Assembly (NCBI GenBank): GCA_008973525.1
Contig: WACJ01000073.1
Coordinates: 1-64,000 of the forward strand
Direction: 5' to 3'
DNA: 64,000 nt
Source of the DNA: Stenopsyche tienmushanensis
Lineage: Eukaryota > Arthropoda > Insecta > Trichoptera > Stenopsychidae
Positions within the stretch are counted from its first letter, which is position 1; each line of letters begins with the position of its first letter. The position numbers and the translations under genes were made by a program. Under the pieces are notes generated by a model. The model saw only the letters and a list, made by a program, of their open reading frames with translations. It made no database searches and was not told where the DNA came from. Positions 26,191-37,400 of the stretch are shown here, in pieces.

Positions 26191-26359
26191 CTTTCACGCA
26201 ACTAAACGCTACAACGTGAATTTACGTATTACCGTGTTTCTACTATGCTTGCTTTGTCAGGAGATCCCTTTTTACCATTCAGTATGAACAACCCTTAAGA
26301 AAACAAGAAAAACAGCCCGTTATTGTCACAGTACACTTACTTTCGGGATATTCCTCGTA

Positions 26360-28604
26360 TGTATGTATATATCAATGATGATATACACTATTATATATAC
26401 TACTACTGTGTGCTCTACGAAGACACCAATTTTTTTGGTATAAATGGTATATTTTCATCAATATATTCGCTCAATTTTATATCGTCAATCAATTGAACTT
26501 TTTATTAAACAAGATTTTCACACAATGACTATAAAATTTTTTAGAGACAAAGTTCCGGCACTAAAAGGGTTAATAGTGCTAAAAATTTACTTTCAATTTA
26601 CTCGGAAATTTACGAAGGCTTTGTGTAGTTGTTTTTGCAGTCCATCGTGTGCGGATTAAAAGCGACAAGAGATATGTGGTCAGAATTAATTTTTTTGAAG
26701 CAACTATCTACTATTCATCTTAGTCCATAAAGTTTAAGGAGATGTATTCTTAGAAGCGATTCTGGATCCCTTCAACCACAAACGATGTTAGTACAACTGA
26801 CGTTCTTAGAAGCAATGATTTTTTAAATGTTTAATACAAAGCTTGCATGTATATAAATGTACTTTTTCATTCATCTTCTTAGTATTCTGTTTCTATTTCG
26901 TTTGACTATAATTTAACAAAAATAGATTTGTCCAAATGGATATCAACAAGCGATTTTGCTTCAATATTGCAGTTAAATCAATTCATTCTATATGGTGATC
27001 CATTTTAAATTAAACCAAAATGTTTGGCATTCATCAATTAAGTACATTTTTGATGGCGGCCCTTAAACAGGTCAATGGGCATATATGGGAAAAATAATAT
27101 ATTATATAGAATATAATACTTAAATTATGGATTAGTCCTCCATAATTCAACAGCGAAAAAATTTCCATACCGATCTCTAAACATTTTTATAATGGATGCA
27201 ACGATGTGTTCATATTTTATGAAAAATAACGCCATAAATCATATTTGCATAAGATAATCGACGGGCAAAAAACGAATGCACACGGAGAGGACACCCTGTG
27301 GGAATAACAAGTTTATCGATCAAATTTATTTGATTGCGTTCCTTATAAATTTATTGATTAAAATAGTATTAATATGATAATTTGCAAAATGCGATTCCTG
27401 TTTTTGCAACAAGGATAAATGCATTCGCATTTGTTATATTTGTCCTGATGATGGAAAACCCTATTTCGTGGTTGTTTTCATAGAAGGACGATGACGTCCA
27501 CATGCAGATCTTACCTTATCTCGCTGTATGATTTTCCTGGAACACAAAGAGGCTCAATCTTGAACTTTTATCCGTGTCATCTATATTTTTCCTTCTGCGG
27601 AGGTTTCCGTCTATTTTCGTATATCCTATTGGATCAAGCGTGCTATTTTGGTGATTCATCGAACGCGATGGAACGGGTCTGTTTCTTCGCCGCGAAATTG
27701 CTCACGAAAATTAAATATTTGCAATGTCAATGCGGTGCTTATTGAGCCAAGTGGGCCTCTTCATCTGTCAAACAATAATTATGATTAATGCCCCGGTCGA
27801 AAATACACCGTCGTGTTTCTTATCAATGACTGTCCGATTTTTACATTCAAAGCGCATAAAACATCTGTCGAAATCGGAATTGAGTTCTCAGAAGTGTCCG
27901 GATGTCTGTCTGTCTGTCTGTGATTTCGTCATGTTGCGTTTTGGTCCGACCCATTATGTTATCACAGGTGTTCGTGTCTCATTAGGTAGCCGCATATGAA
28001 TATTTTATTTTCGTCTGCTTTGACGAATCTGGTTTTCGTCTTTGGTTGCACCTATTTAACAAAAATTGTACGGGTCGAATGCTTTTTACGTCGAATCGTG
28101 TTGGATCACATTAGCGTCGTCGAAAAAAGACGGTGCTGGAAAACGCGAAGGATAAGTCTTTGGAACTTTAACAACCTAATTAATTTTATCACGCATCTGC
28201 ATCGAGAAGATTAACATTTTTAAGATAAATGATCTATAATTGAGAAGATAAACATACGATGAGAGTTTAACTTTACCAAAAATCTACTTAGCGATGGGGA
28301 AAATCTTGTCTATCTATTGCTTGGACTCCACTTTAGAATTATGATCTGTATAATAAATCTTAGATTTATTTTCTTTAATAAACATTTTTGATTATTACAA
28401 TCCTGGATTTACATAAGATTAGTCCAATTTTTAAATTTAAAATGTCCCAAAATGCTCTTACTGAAAAGCTTTCATCCTTCGCAATTAATTCCCTTATCTG
28501 CTAAAATCAAATGTTCTACTTTCTTGAGCATATCTTCAGAAGTTGCTTCAAAGGAACACCAAAGATAATATTTTACTTTGTATGAAAGGGCAGACTCTGT
28601 ATAT
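26360..28604. other. unique intronic sequence
   Basis: Only a (TCTG)n run. The block 27480-28220 is less AT-rich and open over short stretches but shows no recognisable protein. Confidence 0.4.
27904..27922 (+). repeat. (TCTG)n microsatellite
   Basis: About four and a half TCTG/TGTC units in unique sequence. Confidence 0.8.
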
Positions 28605-28969
28605 TGCCATCTTCCAACTGTTACGTTTTTCATTTCGGTTTTCGTTCCGGTTCAGTTCCAAATATTTATATCGGTTTGGTGACGATTTTCATTCCGGGAA
28701 AAAATACGGATTTTCGATGATTCATTTATGAATCTTTTTAAAAAAATTATTTGTATTAAAATCTTATTTTTGTAGCACAATTTTTAACATTTTTTCGCGA
28801 AGAATTTACTAGATCGAAAGGATTTTTAATTACTAATTTGGCAGGACGACAAGATGAATTATTGGCAGAAAATTTTTGAGTTCCAGCTAGAAGTACATAG
28901 CACTAGAAAAAAGTTAAAATCTGGAGTCCCAGTTCCCGTAGGTATATAGTGAAGCGTCGAAGGAGGAGG

Positions 28970-29240
28970 GGGGGTCGCGGGGTAGAGTCCCCAGGCGTCG
29001 AACAGAAAGATTTTCTTCTCTAGATAACTCTTTATTCAACACGAGAGATCTGGCCGCGGGAAAGACTTCCTCCCGCAGCCAAGGTTAACCAACAACTCCT
29101 TTCGACTCCCGCCTCCTGCGTGTGATCATTCAACCGGCAACAGTACATGCGCAAGAAGCCCCGCAGTGCCACGGAAGATGCCGCTGTTAAAATAACATAT
29201 TGCGCCTAGAGAGAGACGGAAGATGTCGCTATTAATTTAG
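28970..29240 (+). repeat. family-A repeat, copy A2, nested in a hAT-like element
   Basis: It runs from GTAGAGTCCCCAGGCGTCG through TTCTTCTCTAGATAACTC to GATGTCGCTATTAAT, in the same orientation as the other copies. The minus strand contains AATAAAG, a polyadenylation-type signal, at the TCTTTATTC position. Confidence 0.65.
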
Positions 29241-29280
29241 TGACAAACTACATAATAATGATTTACGTATATATTGATCT

Positions 29281-29454
29281 GTAGGTAGTTCCGCGGTTAA
29301 GCGGTTGGACTTGTTACTCAATCATCTTGGGTTCAAATCTACTGGAAATATGGCTGGCGATCATATTTTCAAAATACATATTGGCTATGAAAAACAACGT
29401 AAAAATGATTGGTAACAGTCCCATAAAAAATACTAAAAGCCATTCAAGTAAAAA
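29281..29454 (+). mobile_element. tRNA-derived SINE, copy 1
   Basis: The tRNA-like head has an A-box region (GGTTAAGCGGTTGGAC) and a B box (GGGTTCAAATC), then a unique body containing ATATGGCTGGCGATCA and an A-rich tail. It is flanked by 14-bp duplications that match at 12 positions (29267-29280 and 29455-29468). RNA polymerase III transcription would start in the head. Confidence 0.85.
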
Positions 29455-29507
29455 GTATGTATTGATTTAAAAAGACAATCAACAGAATGTATCTAGAGTA
29501 AATATTA

Positions 29508-29694
29508 CAGTCAACCCTCCTATAACGCCCGCTTCGTTTACGTCGTTTCTATGGCGGCGTAAAATACGCAGGGCCATTGCCCTCTAAACGTTAACGAACT
29601 AAACACGTTTACATTTTGTATGGGTTCCTAACTTTCTACAGCGTTCTGCTTCTATAGTGTGGTCCCTATCTTGACGCTATAGAAGGGTTGACTG
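29508..29694. mobile_element. pogo/Tigger-like MITE, family E, complete copy E3
   Basis: It starts CAGTCAACCCTCCTATAA and ends CTATAGAAGGGTTGACTG, flanked by TA on both sides (29506-29507, 29695-29696). At 187 bp it is the best preserved family-E copy. It sits inside a hAT-like element next to a SINE. Confidence 0.75.
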
Positions 29695-29869
29695 TACAGT
29701 GTTATTAGGTGAATACGATCGAACAAACCTGCATAAAAATGGTGAAAATTACATACTTATTAACACAAATATCAGTTAAATTTTATTTTGAGAAAGACAT
29801 ACATCGAACCAATTAAACCGATATTTTCGAATCTGTTCAATTCTGATTCGAAGCTCTGTATATAATACA

Positions 29870-31460
29870 TACAATTCTATGCTTCCATTACATGTAGTCC
29901 ATTCTGAATTTAGAATCTCTGTGATAAATTCAAATTTAATCTCCTCTTACTAATAATTTGGATCCCATGAGACCCAGAATAATGAAAGTCATCTTCAATT
30001 TACTTTCATCTCCATTTGAACTATTTTTTATTAGAAAAATTGTCTTTTTTCTTAGAATATCTTGAAATTTAAAATTCGATTTTAAGAATAGTTTATGGTT
30101 TGTTTCATATCTAACGAAAGGCTGTACATAAATTGTATTATATGTTGGTAGAGACATTAAATACATGTTGCATCATCGATTAGGAGCAATTGGCAAGGCT
30201 TTCATGTACATTTTAGCTCATTATAGTGACAGTATGAAGAAAAGTATGATTAAATATGTAATAAATTAGTTTGATAAGATTTACTTGTGATGTGGACAAG
30301 TGAGATTTTCATATACATATTAGCATTAATTTTCGTTATAAATCCAGTCGAAAAATAGCCAATTTTTACTCTAAAATGGAAAGTAGATGCAAAATAAGTC
30401 AATGCCAATGATGAAGACTATAAAACATTGGCTTTGATTTTAAATTTGCATAAACATAGAATTCCAATGTTGGTCAATCGATGCCCTTCATTAACATAAA
30501 TTCAGTCGCTTTTGTCGAGAAATATATATTATTGAGCGTTTAACGGTATCTATTAATTGATTTTTATTACTAATTTATCTTAATTAAGAAAGGATTATAT
30601 CATAATTACATCCGATTCATTCAAAAGGTCCCCCGAACAAAATTAATATACAGTTTTTAATTTGTCCTAAGACGAATCTCTCAATGAGCTCTTTACATCC
30701 GCATACATTCATCAGTCCGTTAGCTATGCGATTGTGAATAGTGTGAAAGAAAAATTGTTTCCATTTAAAGAAAGTACTCGTGAGTAATGGCGATGATTAG
30801 TAAAGGTGTAACATAATCACTTGATTAATAAAACCTTTTCGAGAATCCGTCGAAGAACGGTTCACAGCACCATTCTTTCGACACGAAGAACACATACACG
30901 CGTATCGCATTAAATATTAATTTTCACGGGGCAAAATACACAAGAAGAGCGTCAATTTGATGTATTTTACCGTCTGTCTTTCAATGTCGCCGATAATTAT
31001 GCCAATTTACATACAAATCGTGCGTTTTTCTGTTACATTCCGCACCCGAACACCATTTCGACGGACTCTTTAAGTTTGGCGTAGATCGTCGATATTCGAT
31101 ATGAGAATATTAATTTGCCATAATTAATTTAGCGGCATGCTTAGCGCCATTGTCATGTTAATAAAAGAAGCTAATTATTACGTACGACATGTTAAAATGT
31201 CATTTAAACGCTTTTATGCCGTGAAAACCAATGACGATACGCTTGGGGTGCTATTAAATATTTGTTTTGTGAATCGGGATTCAACAATGAGGTTCGATTG
31301 ATTTTTATGTGTGCAAAAATTGCATGCTGTTTAATCGGCCTGGGATATTTTTGCGATATATATGCAAATTTTGACGGAAAATTAGCTTTTGAAGCTATTT
31401 GGTCAATGCAAAAAATATCAACTTCGCCCACGCTCTGATATTTTTAAAAGGCGCCATGAA
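29870..31460. other. AT-rich then CpG-containing unique sequence
   Basis: Nothing recognised. 30800-31200 has the same CpG and TTAAT character as 19900-21450. Confidence 0.4.
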
Positions 31461-31494
31461 CTATAAAACAGGGATTCGAACCGGAATTGAACCG

Positions 31495-31648
31495 AATGTT
31501 GATAATATTTATCTCTCAGGACCGCGCAGCGTGTATAAAGGTTGTAGATACATAAATTAACACCGTCGATAGCATTCAATATTTGTTCATTTCTTCGTGT
31601 AAACATAAACAAACCACTTGAAATCGATTTATTTGAGATATTATTAAT
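31495..31648 (+). mobile_element. family-B MITE fragment B3 nested in a hAT-like element
   Basis: It keeps CTCAGGACCGCGCAGCG through CTTGAAATCGATTTATT. It lies inside the 31469-32187 hAT-like element and is followed directly by repeat A3. Confidence 0.65.
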
Positions 31649-31649
31649 T

Positions 31650-32053
31650 GGGGGTGCTCTCAGGGCAGAGTCCCCGAGTGGCTCCCCGCTCCCACCCGCT
31701 CGTCTCGGTTCGCTTTTCTTTCGGATCGTGTGTAGCCAGATGGATGGATGGGTGTGAATGGGCGTCGGATAAAAAGACTTTCTTCTCTAGATAACTTTAT
31801 ATTCAGCACGAGAGAGAGATAGATCTGGCTGCGGAAAGGACGTCCTCCCGCAACCAAGGCCAATCGACGACTCCTCTCGACTCCCGCCTCCTGCGCGTCA
31901 TCACCTAACCGGCAACGGTATACGCGCAAGAAGCGATCATTCGATATTGCAGGCGCAACATCCCCGTAGCGCCACAAAAGATGGCGCTGTTAAAATAACA
32001 CATTGCGCCTAGAGAGAGACGGAAGATGTCGCTGTTATTCTGGCGAATTAAAT
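31650..32053 (+). repeat. family-A repeat, longest copy A3
   Basis: About 404 bp from GGGTGCTCTCAGGGCAGAG to GATGTCGCTGTTATTCTGG. It includes the core GATGGCGCTGTTAAAATAAC, whose GATGNCGCTGTTA motif recurs at the right end. It is probably a terminal repeat or non-autonomous element of unknown class. It is nested in a hAT-like element. Confidence 0.65.
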
Positions 32054-32195
32054 ACGCTCATCCGGAGCTGAACCGGTGATGATTGGTGATTTGGAAAAGC
32101 GTTATATTCCCCGGAACGGAAACCGTATAAATGTTTGGAATTGAACTGGAACGAAAACCGAAATAAAAATAACGGTTCGAAGCCCTGCTATTAAA

Positions 32196-34415
32196 AATAC
32201 TTCAAATCGATGGGATTTACATCTAATGAATGTGAAAGTTGTAAGGATTGTACGACGATACTCTGAGCAAACAATTTTTGCAACCCATGGTATAATTGCA
32301 TACTTTGATGTACTCTGTATTTTTCAGTATTGAACGGTGATAATCTCCGAAATTAACTGCGGTTCAAATCACGACCTGAGCATGTCTGCGTTTTCCCATG
32401 GTTACACACTGTTCCAGTTTATTGTTAAATTTTCACTTCAACTTTAAATGGTTTGCCTATTGATAAATGACTTTGCCTATTGATATTTGCGGTTAATTAA
32501 ATATGAGCTAGATGTCATCAATGTTTTGATAACTAGAATGGAGTGACTTGGTAACACTTGATCTGGCGGTTTTTGCATAACTTATATCGATGTGAAATTT
32601 ATCAATAAATGCTTTTAATATCATGTGAACACTCGAAATAATGTATTTTAAATAAGTCAGCAATCAATGCCAAATTCAGTGTGATCCTTACATGGAGATC
32701 TTGATATAAGAAGTCATTCAATGGATTTAAAATAAACGTTTTTCCATTAATCGAAATCATTTGTGGAAATCAGAAAGCCCTTACAATTAAATTGTGCCAC
32801 GACCTTGGATTTGGGCTTGAGAATCCTCAATCGTGATGCTCTCACGCCATTCAGTGCATCATCTTTGCATTGTGTGGTTTGGAGCAATCAATTTAAATTA
32901 TATCGGAAATGAGTAATATCGGAGTCATACGACGCTTTGATGGGTCGCCTGAATGATTTTGAGTGCATATTTATGCATGTCATTGTATGAAAATGGTTAT
33001 ATAACAGTGCTCCTTAGCATTTTTTGAAAGCGTGTCAATGTTTATGACATAAGTATTATATGAGCATTTGAATGGACGATATACTACGTGCTTTCATAAC
33101 GGAATCGTATTATACCATAACGAGAATGGTAAATGATCCAATATCATTGCCTCCGAAGCTCGGATGGAAGTCGACCTCTTTTGTGATTCGGATGCGTCGT
33201 GACGACGACGTTTGCCTGTTGACTTTGTGGTATTTTAATGCATTTCTGGGTCGCTGTGTATCAACTGCACAATCTACACGTTCAAATCATTGATTATTCT
33301 AAGGCAGAGGGTTTTCAAAAGGAATTCCTACTCGTTGATGCTTGTTGGCATCCCGAAGAATGTTTGTGTTGGACGAGTTTTATCGACCTACATTACAAGA
33401 CCATGGCCAGCCCACGAAGTGAAGAGGAATTCCTCTTCGGCTTCATTATCTTCCATATAAGGGAGGAGGGAGCGAATGCCCTCTCGAATGTTATGCGAAG
33501 GTTGCTATTATCGCATCCTTGACGCTTTTTTAGACCCTCAGCTGGCGATTTTTTTCGCTGGTCCTATCAATGTATACACGAGACTTAGTCATCATTCCGA
33601 GACCTTAGCCGATACAAAAAAATCGCCATTCGAAAGACCGCAACTGAAAACCTCAAATCTTGTTTGATATCGACTAACTCTACCGGTTTCTCACTGGCGG
33701 CCAGACCGCGAAATACATCCGAACTGTTATTATGGAAGTCGAAGAATGAAACTTTGAAAAAATGGTTAAATATAACTAGACCTCGTAATGCATATGTATT
33801 TTGATGCAAAAAATTTAACCCATATGAGCCTTGAATGTGTATAATTTAATCATGCACTTCAATGAATAATAATATGGCGACCTTCTATGTAATTTTCTAA
33901 TTGTATTTATTTACATACAGTATTTCAAACTTCCTAGAATTCTATGATTGAACATTTAACAGTTTGCATGATGTCAAATTATTGGGAATATATCCAAATA
34001 CATGGTTATGCGTCCAAACGGATGACCTCCCTGGGTCCGTTCATTATCGGTTCATAGAAGGGACATGGGCGACAAAACAAGGCTGTTGACTCCAGATCTT
34101 TATTATTACGATGAAGACCATAGCTATAAAACAGAGAAACCGACTGCTAAAGACCGGGTCTTCCGCGGCCAAGACGATTGGTCGGATCCCATAATTTCAA
34201 CAAAAGTTACAAACCAATTTATCTAGCTTGGCTATCTACACCTCTTTTGTACCTGACCTATTTTAATATTTTCCAGATTTATATTGAAGCTTCACGTTCG
34301 TCCAGATATTGTTCTTATTGTCTTCAAAGATGATATTGCCAACATTTCCTGGGACAAGCTCTATGGAATTTTGTTTATAAAGCTTTTCCTATAATTTCCC
34401 CTATACGTTACAATA
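32196..34415. other. unique sequence
   Basis: Open frames at 33072-33667 (up to 94 codons, with SEEEFLFGFIIFHIREE) are mildly protein-like but lack recognisable domains, splice support and frame continuity. Confidence 0.35.
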
Positions 34416-34994
34416 TAGTAGACCTTTCCAAACATTTTGAAAAGCAATGTTAAGTTGTTGAATTTATCGGATTGTAAAGTATTGTCCCCGACCCCTTGTA
34501 GTCCGGAATTATTTGGAAAAGAATACTTGTAATCCGAAAAATTATGAAAATGATGAGATATATTGGATATTACAAAGTTATATATTATAGAATTAACGTC
34601 ATAAACATAATGGCCATAGCAGTTATCTAATATATAGTTTGTTCGTATTTAATGCGCTCCCATACCGTTCATCCGATTGCGATAAAACTTTGTCCACTTG
34701 TTGTTAAGGACTGCGCAAATAACATAAGCATAGTCTAATATACAAAAATAAAAATAAATGTTTGTTCGTATTTTATGCGCTGCCATACCGTTCATTCGAT
34801 TGCGATAAAACTTAATTTAGTGTTATTACTTCTATGGCAGCAATGCGCCTAGAAAAAAATAAAAAAGTTACCGTCATCAAACGTATTCCATGACGATTTT
34901 TGGAGAGTTTTAACTATCCCTTGCTTGTACATATGGGCGTCAGACTACAGGGGGTGCCGGATTAGACAGGGGCCGGACTACCACGGGTCTGCTG
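34416..34994. mobile_element. pogo-like element, family F (F1)
   Basis: The right end inverse, CAGCAGACCCGTGGTAGTCC, and subterminal TAGTCCGG repeats are typical of pogo elements; the left end TAGTAGACC is decayed. Shared left sequence GACCCCTTGTAGTCCGG links it to F4. A 53-bp direct duplication sits inside. No transposase is readable. Confidence 0.65.
34637..34812 (+). repeat. direct duplication of a 53-bp unit
   Basis: Two copies beginning GTTTGTTCGTATT and ending GATTGCGATAAAACTT lie at 34637-34690 and 34760-34812. They differ at a few positions and are separated by about 70 bp. Confidence 0.65.
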
Positions 34995-35698
34995 TATTAT
35001 AATTAGAATGATTGAGCTATGATTATAAAATTCTTTCTAAAAAAGTTTTTTGTCCAAATTTTCTTTTCGAATGATGGTGTTTCTCCATCACCGCAAGCAA
35101 TGTGTTAAATGGCTATTTTTATGAATATTTCCAAGATGTGATTGACTTGATGATGTCCTTGATATGTCTAGCAGATTGGTTATTGGATGTTTTGTAATCC
35201 TTCAGACCATGTTTGATGAGTTTGCATAGACATCCATCGACGATCCTTATTTTGTACCACATGCTCGAAGATTACCATCTAGAGCTCGTGAATTCCTCGT
35301 TTGAAAATCTTCAGCATTTAACAGATCTCCTCTCAATTTGTCCGATCTTCTCGAGAGCGCTCCAAATCGAATGCTTCCGATTGCGTCATAAATATTATAT
35401 ATATTTATTTTGACACTCGAACAGATTAGGCAGTCCATTGGATTACTCTTGGATGATTGATTTTGGTGCCTTCTAGTTCGCCCACAGCGCCGTACACTGT
35501 GTATGTGCACATATTTTACAGGCAAAGTGTGTAATATATTTACACAGTATATTTATCCTAAATATGTTCTTCCTCAGCCCACACTCCTACCGCCCCGCCG
35601 ATGGAATGTGAGAATTGATTGTTTTCGCCGTTTGTGTTTGCCTAGAAGACGTTCGAGGAGTAAGCCGGACATAAAAATGCCTCAAGTGTAATATTTAT

Positions 35699-35721
35699 CT
35701 AATGCTTTTTTTTTCTTGCAG
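35699..35721 (+). promoter_or_regulatory. 3' splice site (branch motif, pyrimidine tract, acceptor) of osp exon
   Basis: CTAAT at 35699-35703 fits the insect branch-point consensus and lies about 20 nt before the acceptor. It is followed by a run of T with one C and then CAG ending at 35721. This strong signal fixes the exon start. Confidence 0.8.
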
Positions 35722-35787
35722 AGATGGCAAAGAAGGTGGTTCATGCTGTACGACGATGGAGAGCTGACTTATTCGCTCGACGAACAT
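35722..35787 (+). CDS. osp: internal exon of outspread/MPRIP-family protein (first PH domain, N-terminal part)
   Basis: The 66-nt exon begins directly after a CAG acceptor and ends before GTAAGT; both boundaries are phase 0, giving 22 complete codons. The translation contains [14 protein letters not shown] followed by TYSLDEH, the beta2-beta3 region of a PH domain. It matches the first PH domain of vertebrate MPRIP (which has WQRRFFVLYEHG and YALDE at the same places) and insect outspread. The family is an actin- and myosin-phosphatase-associated coiled-coil scaffold with two PH domains; Drosophila outspread mutants hold their wings abnormally. The exon is only a slice: the rest of the PH domain, the second PH domain and the coiled coil are not visible here and must lie in exons outside the window. 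Seen: splice signals and peptide. Family knowledge: PH match. Inference: gene identity and very large flanking introns. Another PH protein is possible but less likely. Confidence 0.8.
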
Positions 35788-35793
35788 GTAAGT
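35788..35793 (+). promoter_or_regulatory. 5' splice site of osp exon
   Basis: GTAAGT immediately after the His codon CAT is the consensus metazoan donor and defines the exon end. Confidence 0.8.
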
Positions 35794-36659
35794 TTTTGAC
35801 TAACTGTCTCAGTGGCAATAAATTATTAATTAGCATATACGGGATAATTAAGTTCGGGTTGAATAGCCCTGGCAATAAAAATAAGATAGATGCTCATCGA
35901 TGTGTACTATTGAATCAGTGTTATAAAGATGCAGGCTGCATATTAATTTGGATCATAGTCGGTTCGCATGAAACTGGTTATGTATTAATCGCCGGCTTCT
36001 TGGAAATAATGTCAGGATTTCATCGAACACGAGGATTAAGCGTACGAAATAAATTATATTAAAGAGCATATTTTATTGGGTTTTCTGTTATTTTAATGCG
36101 CCGTATCGAAATTTGATTAGCGTAATAAAGAAGGATGAGATGGGTGACTTAATGCATAACAGCCTCTTACAATTATTATTGAATTAAATCCGTTTTTTAC
36201 GACCCGAAATAACCCTTAATAAACGGTTTGACAATTTTAAAGTGGCGGCAGTTTTTTCGTTTTGGACAAGGACGAAAACGAGCTCTTTTTTTATGACCAC
36301 CTCGTTTCTTGTGCGCCGGCAGAAAAGACGGACATAACGAATTAAATAATTTATTTCATTGTATGCCATCCTTGGAATTAATTGGTTAAGTGCTATCATC
36401 ATACGAATTGAGTGTATAATTTTTTGTGCCCAAAATTTTCTATGGTTCGTTGTAAAACTGGCTGTAAACCAGCTTAATTTGGACCATTGCTCCTATTTTT
36501 GTATACACAACGTAAAGTTATTTTAATATCAATAATACACACTAAAAAATTATACATCAACACTAATATATGTAGAATGACAACATTCCCTCAAATATTA
36601 ACACTCAACAATCCGGAATAGATACGTTCCACAAGGAATCGCATATAAAAAATCCGCAT
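35794..36659. other. start of the downstream osp intron
   Basis: The 112-codon + frame at 35724-36062 reads through the exon and donor in the wrong frame and is not a gene. Nothing else seen. Confidence 0.6.
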
Positions 36660-37400
36660 AAAAAAGTCTTGTGATAGAAAACTGATGGATAGGTTCCGTT
36701 ATTTTAAAAACCGCATAACTTCAAATCAATATGATGAAATGTAGCAAAAACCGCATAAAAAAACTTTGCGAAGATTAAACAATATTTTTTTTACGCAGTT
36801 CGTGGTATGAATACATGCAATTCTTAAGCTCGCGCTGGAATTTGAAAGCTCGTTCAGAATTTGAATCATGTAGAATAAACGGATTGACTAGTTTCTTGTA
36901 TAATTTTTTAGGGGGAGGAGTTTCTTCCACTTCAATATCGTCTTCTGTTTCTTTGCTGCCATATAACATCAAACTAATAATATCATTCAATGAAGTATCT
37001 TCAAGCAAATTCATCGACATCATTTTGATAAAAAAAAGTATCAAAGCCTTCCTCAAGTTGATTTTCCAAAGTAATGATTTCAGCTGACAATGTTTTTATT
37101 ATTTTTCCATCTGTAACACATTCGTGCCAAACTGTTTTCCAACAAGAATTTAAAGTGTGCGGAGTATCTGAGTATCGTTTAAAAGTGGAAATGATGCCCT
37201 TATCTGGTGATTGAATTGAAAATGTCGTGTTAGGTGGAAGAAACACTATTTTTACATTTGGATGTTCTAAATCTGGATGACTTATATATTTTTTATGCGC
37301 ATTCGCATTAAAAAAAGTGCTCTATAGAAAATTGACGGATAGATTCCATTATTTTTTAAAACCGCATAACTTCAAAATCGCATAAAAAAGATTCGCAAAA
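36660..37400 (-). mobile_element. Tigger/jerky-like DNA transposon relic
   Basis: A minus-strand DDE-superfamily transposase fragment lies between two similar stretches in the same orientation (36672-36728 and 37318-37384, both with AACCGCATAACTTCAAA). CCGCATAAAAAA motifs recur at both ends. Direct rather than inverted flanks suggest internal rearrangement. Confidence 0.7.
36775..37246 (-). pseudogene. Tigger-type transposase C-terminal fragment, frameshifted
   Basis: From 37246 the minus strand reads FLPPNTTFSIQSPDKGIIS and FKRYS, the conserved stretch with the last catalytic acidic residue of pogo/Tigger DDE transposases (family: LPPNTT--IQP-DQG-I--FK). It continues with TLNSCWKTVWHECVTD, the next conserved block. 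A +1 or -1 shift near 37050 passes into a second frame ending at 36775 with an acidic and Lys/Pro-rich tail. The HTH domains and the earlier catalytic residues are missing. Confidence 0.85.

Larger units (their letters stand above)
25195..26357 (-). mobile_element. internally deleted mariner split by a solo LTR
   Basis: The left end CGAGGCTTATCCCGAAAG and the inverse of the right end CGAGGAATATCCCGAAAG, both continuing into TAAGTGTACTGT, are flanked by TA (25193-25194, 26358-26359). Without the nested LTR and its duplicated GTAC the element is about 510 bp, a deletion derivative. Confidence 0.85.
28605..29858. mobile_element. hAT-like element, inverted relative to the 31.5-kb copy, with three nested insertions
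   Basis: The left side (TTTCGGTTTTCGTTCCGG, then TTCAGTTCCAAATATTTAT) matches the subterminal region of the 32187 end of the neighbouring hAT-like element. The right end GATTCGAAGCTCTG matches the inverse of the 31469 end. Repeat A2, a SINE and MITE E3 lie inside. The left terminal bases are decayed, so that boundary is approximate. Confidence 0.5.
31469..32187. mobile_element. hAT-like element with 8-bp target duplication, carrying B3 and A3
   Basis: The left end CAGGGATTCGAACCG and the inverse of the right end CAGGGCTTCGAACCG are flanked by CTATAAAA (31461-31468) and CTATTAAA (32188-32195), an 8-bp duplication with one difference, as hAT elements make. Apart from the nested repeats only about 160 bp is its own. 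Confidence 0.7.

Noticed and set aside
31469..31500. B-box-like GGGATTCGAACC suggesting a tRNA
   Set aside because: It is the terminal repeat of a hAT-like element (matching inverted end at 32187 and 8-bp flanks); no A box or cloverleaf.
35724..36062. 112-codon plus-strand frame
   Set aside because: It overlaps the osp exon in another frame and runs through the consensus donor site.
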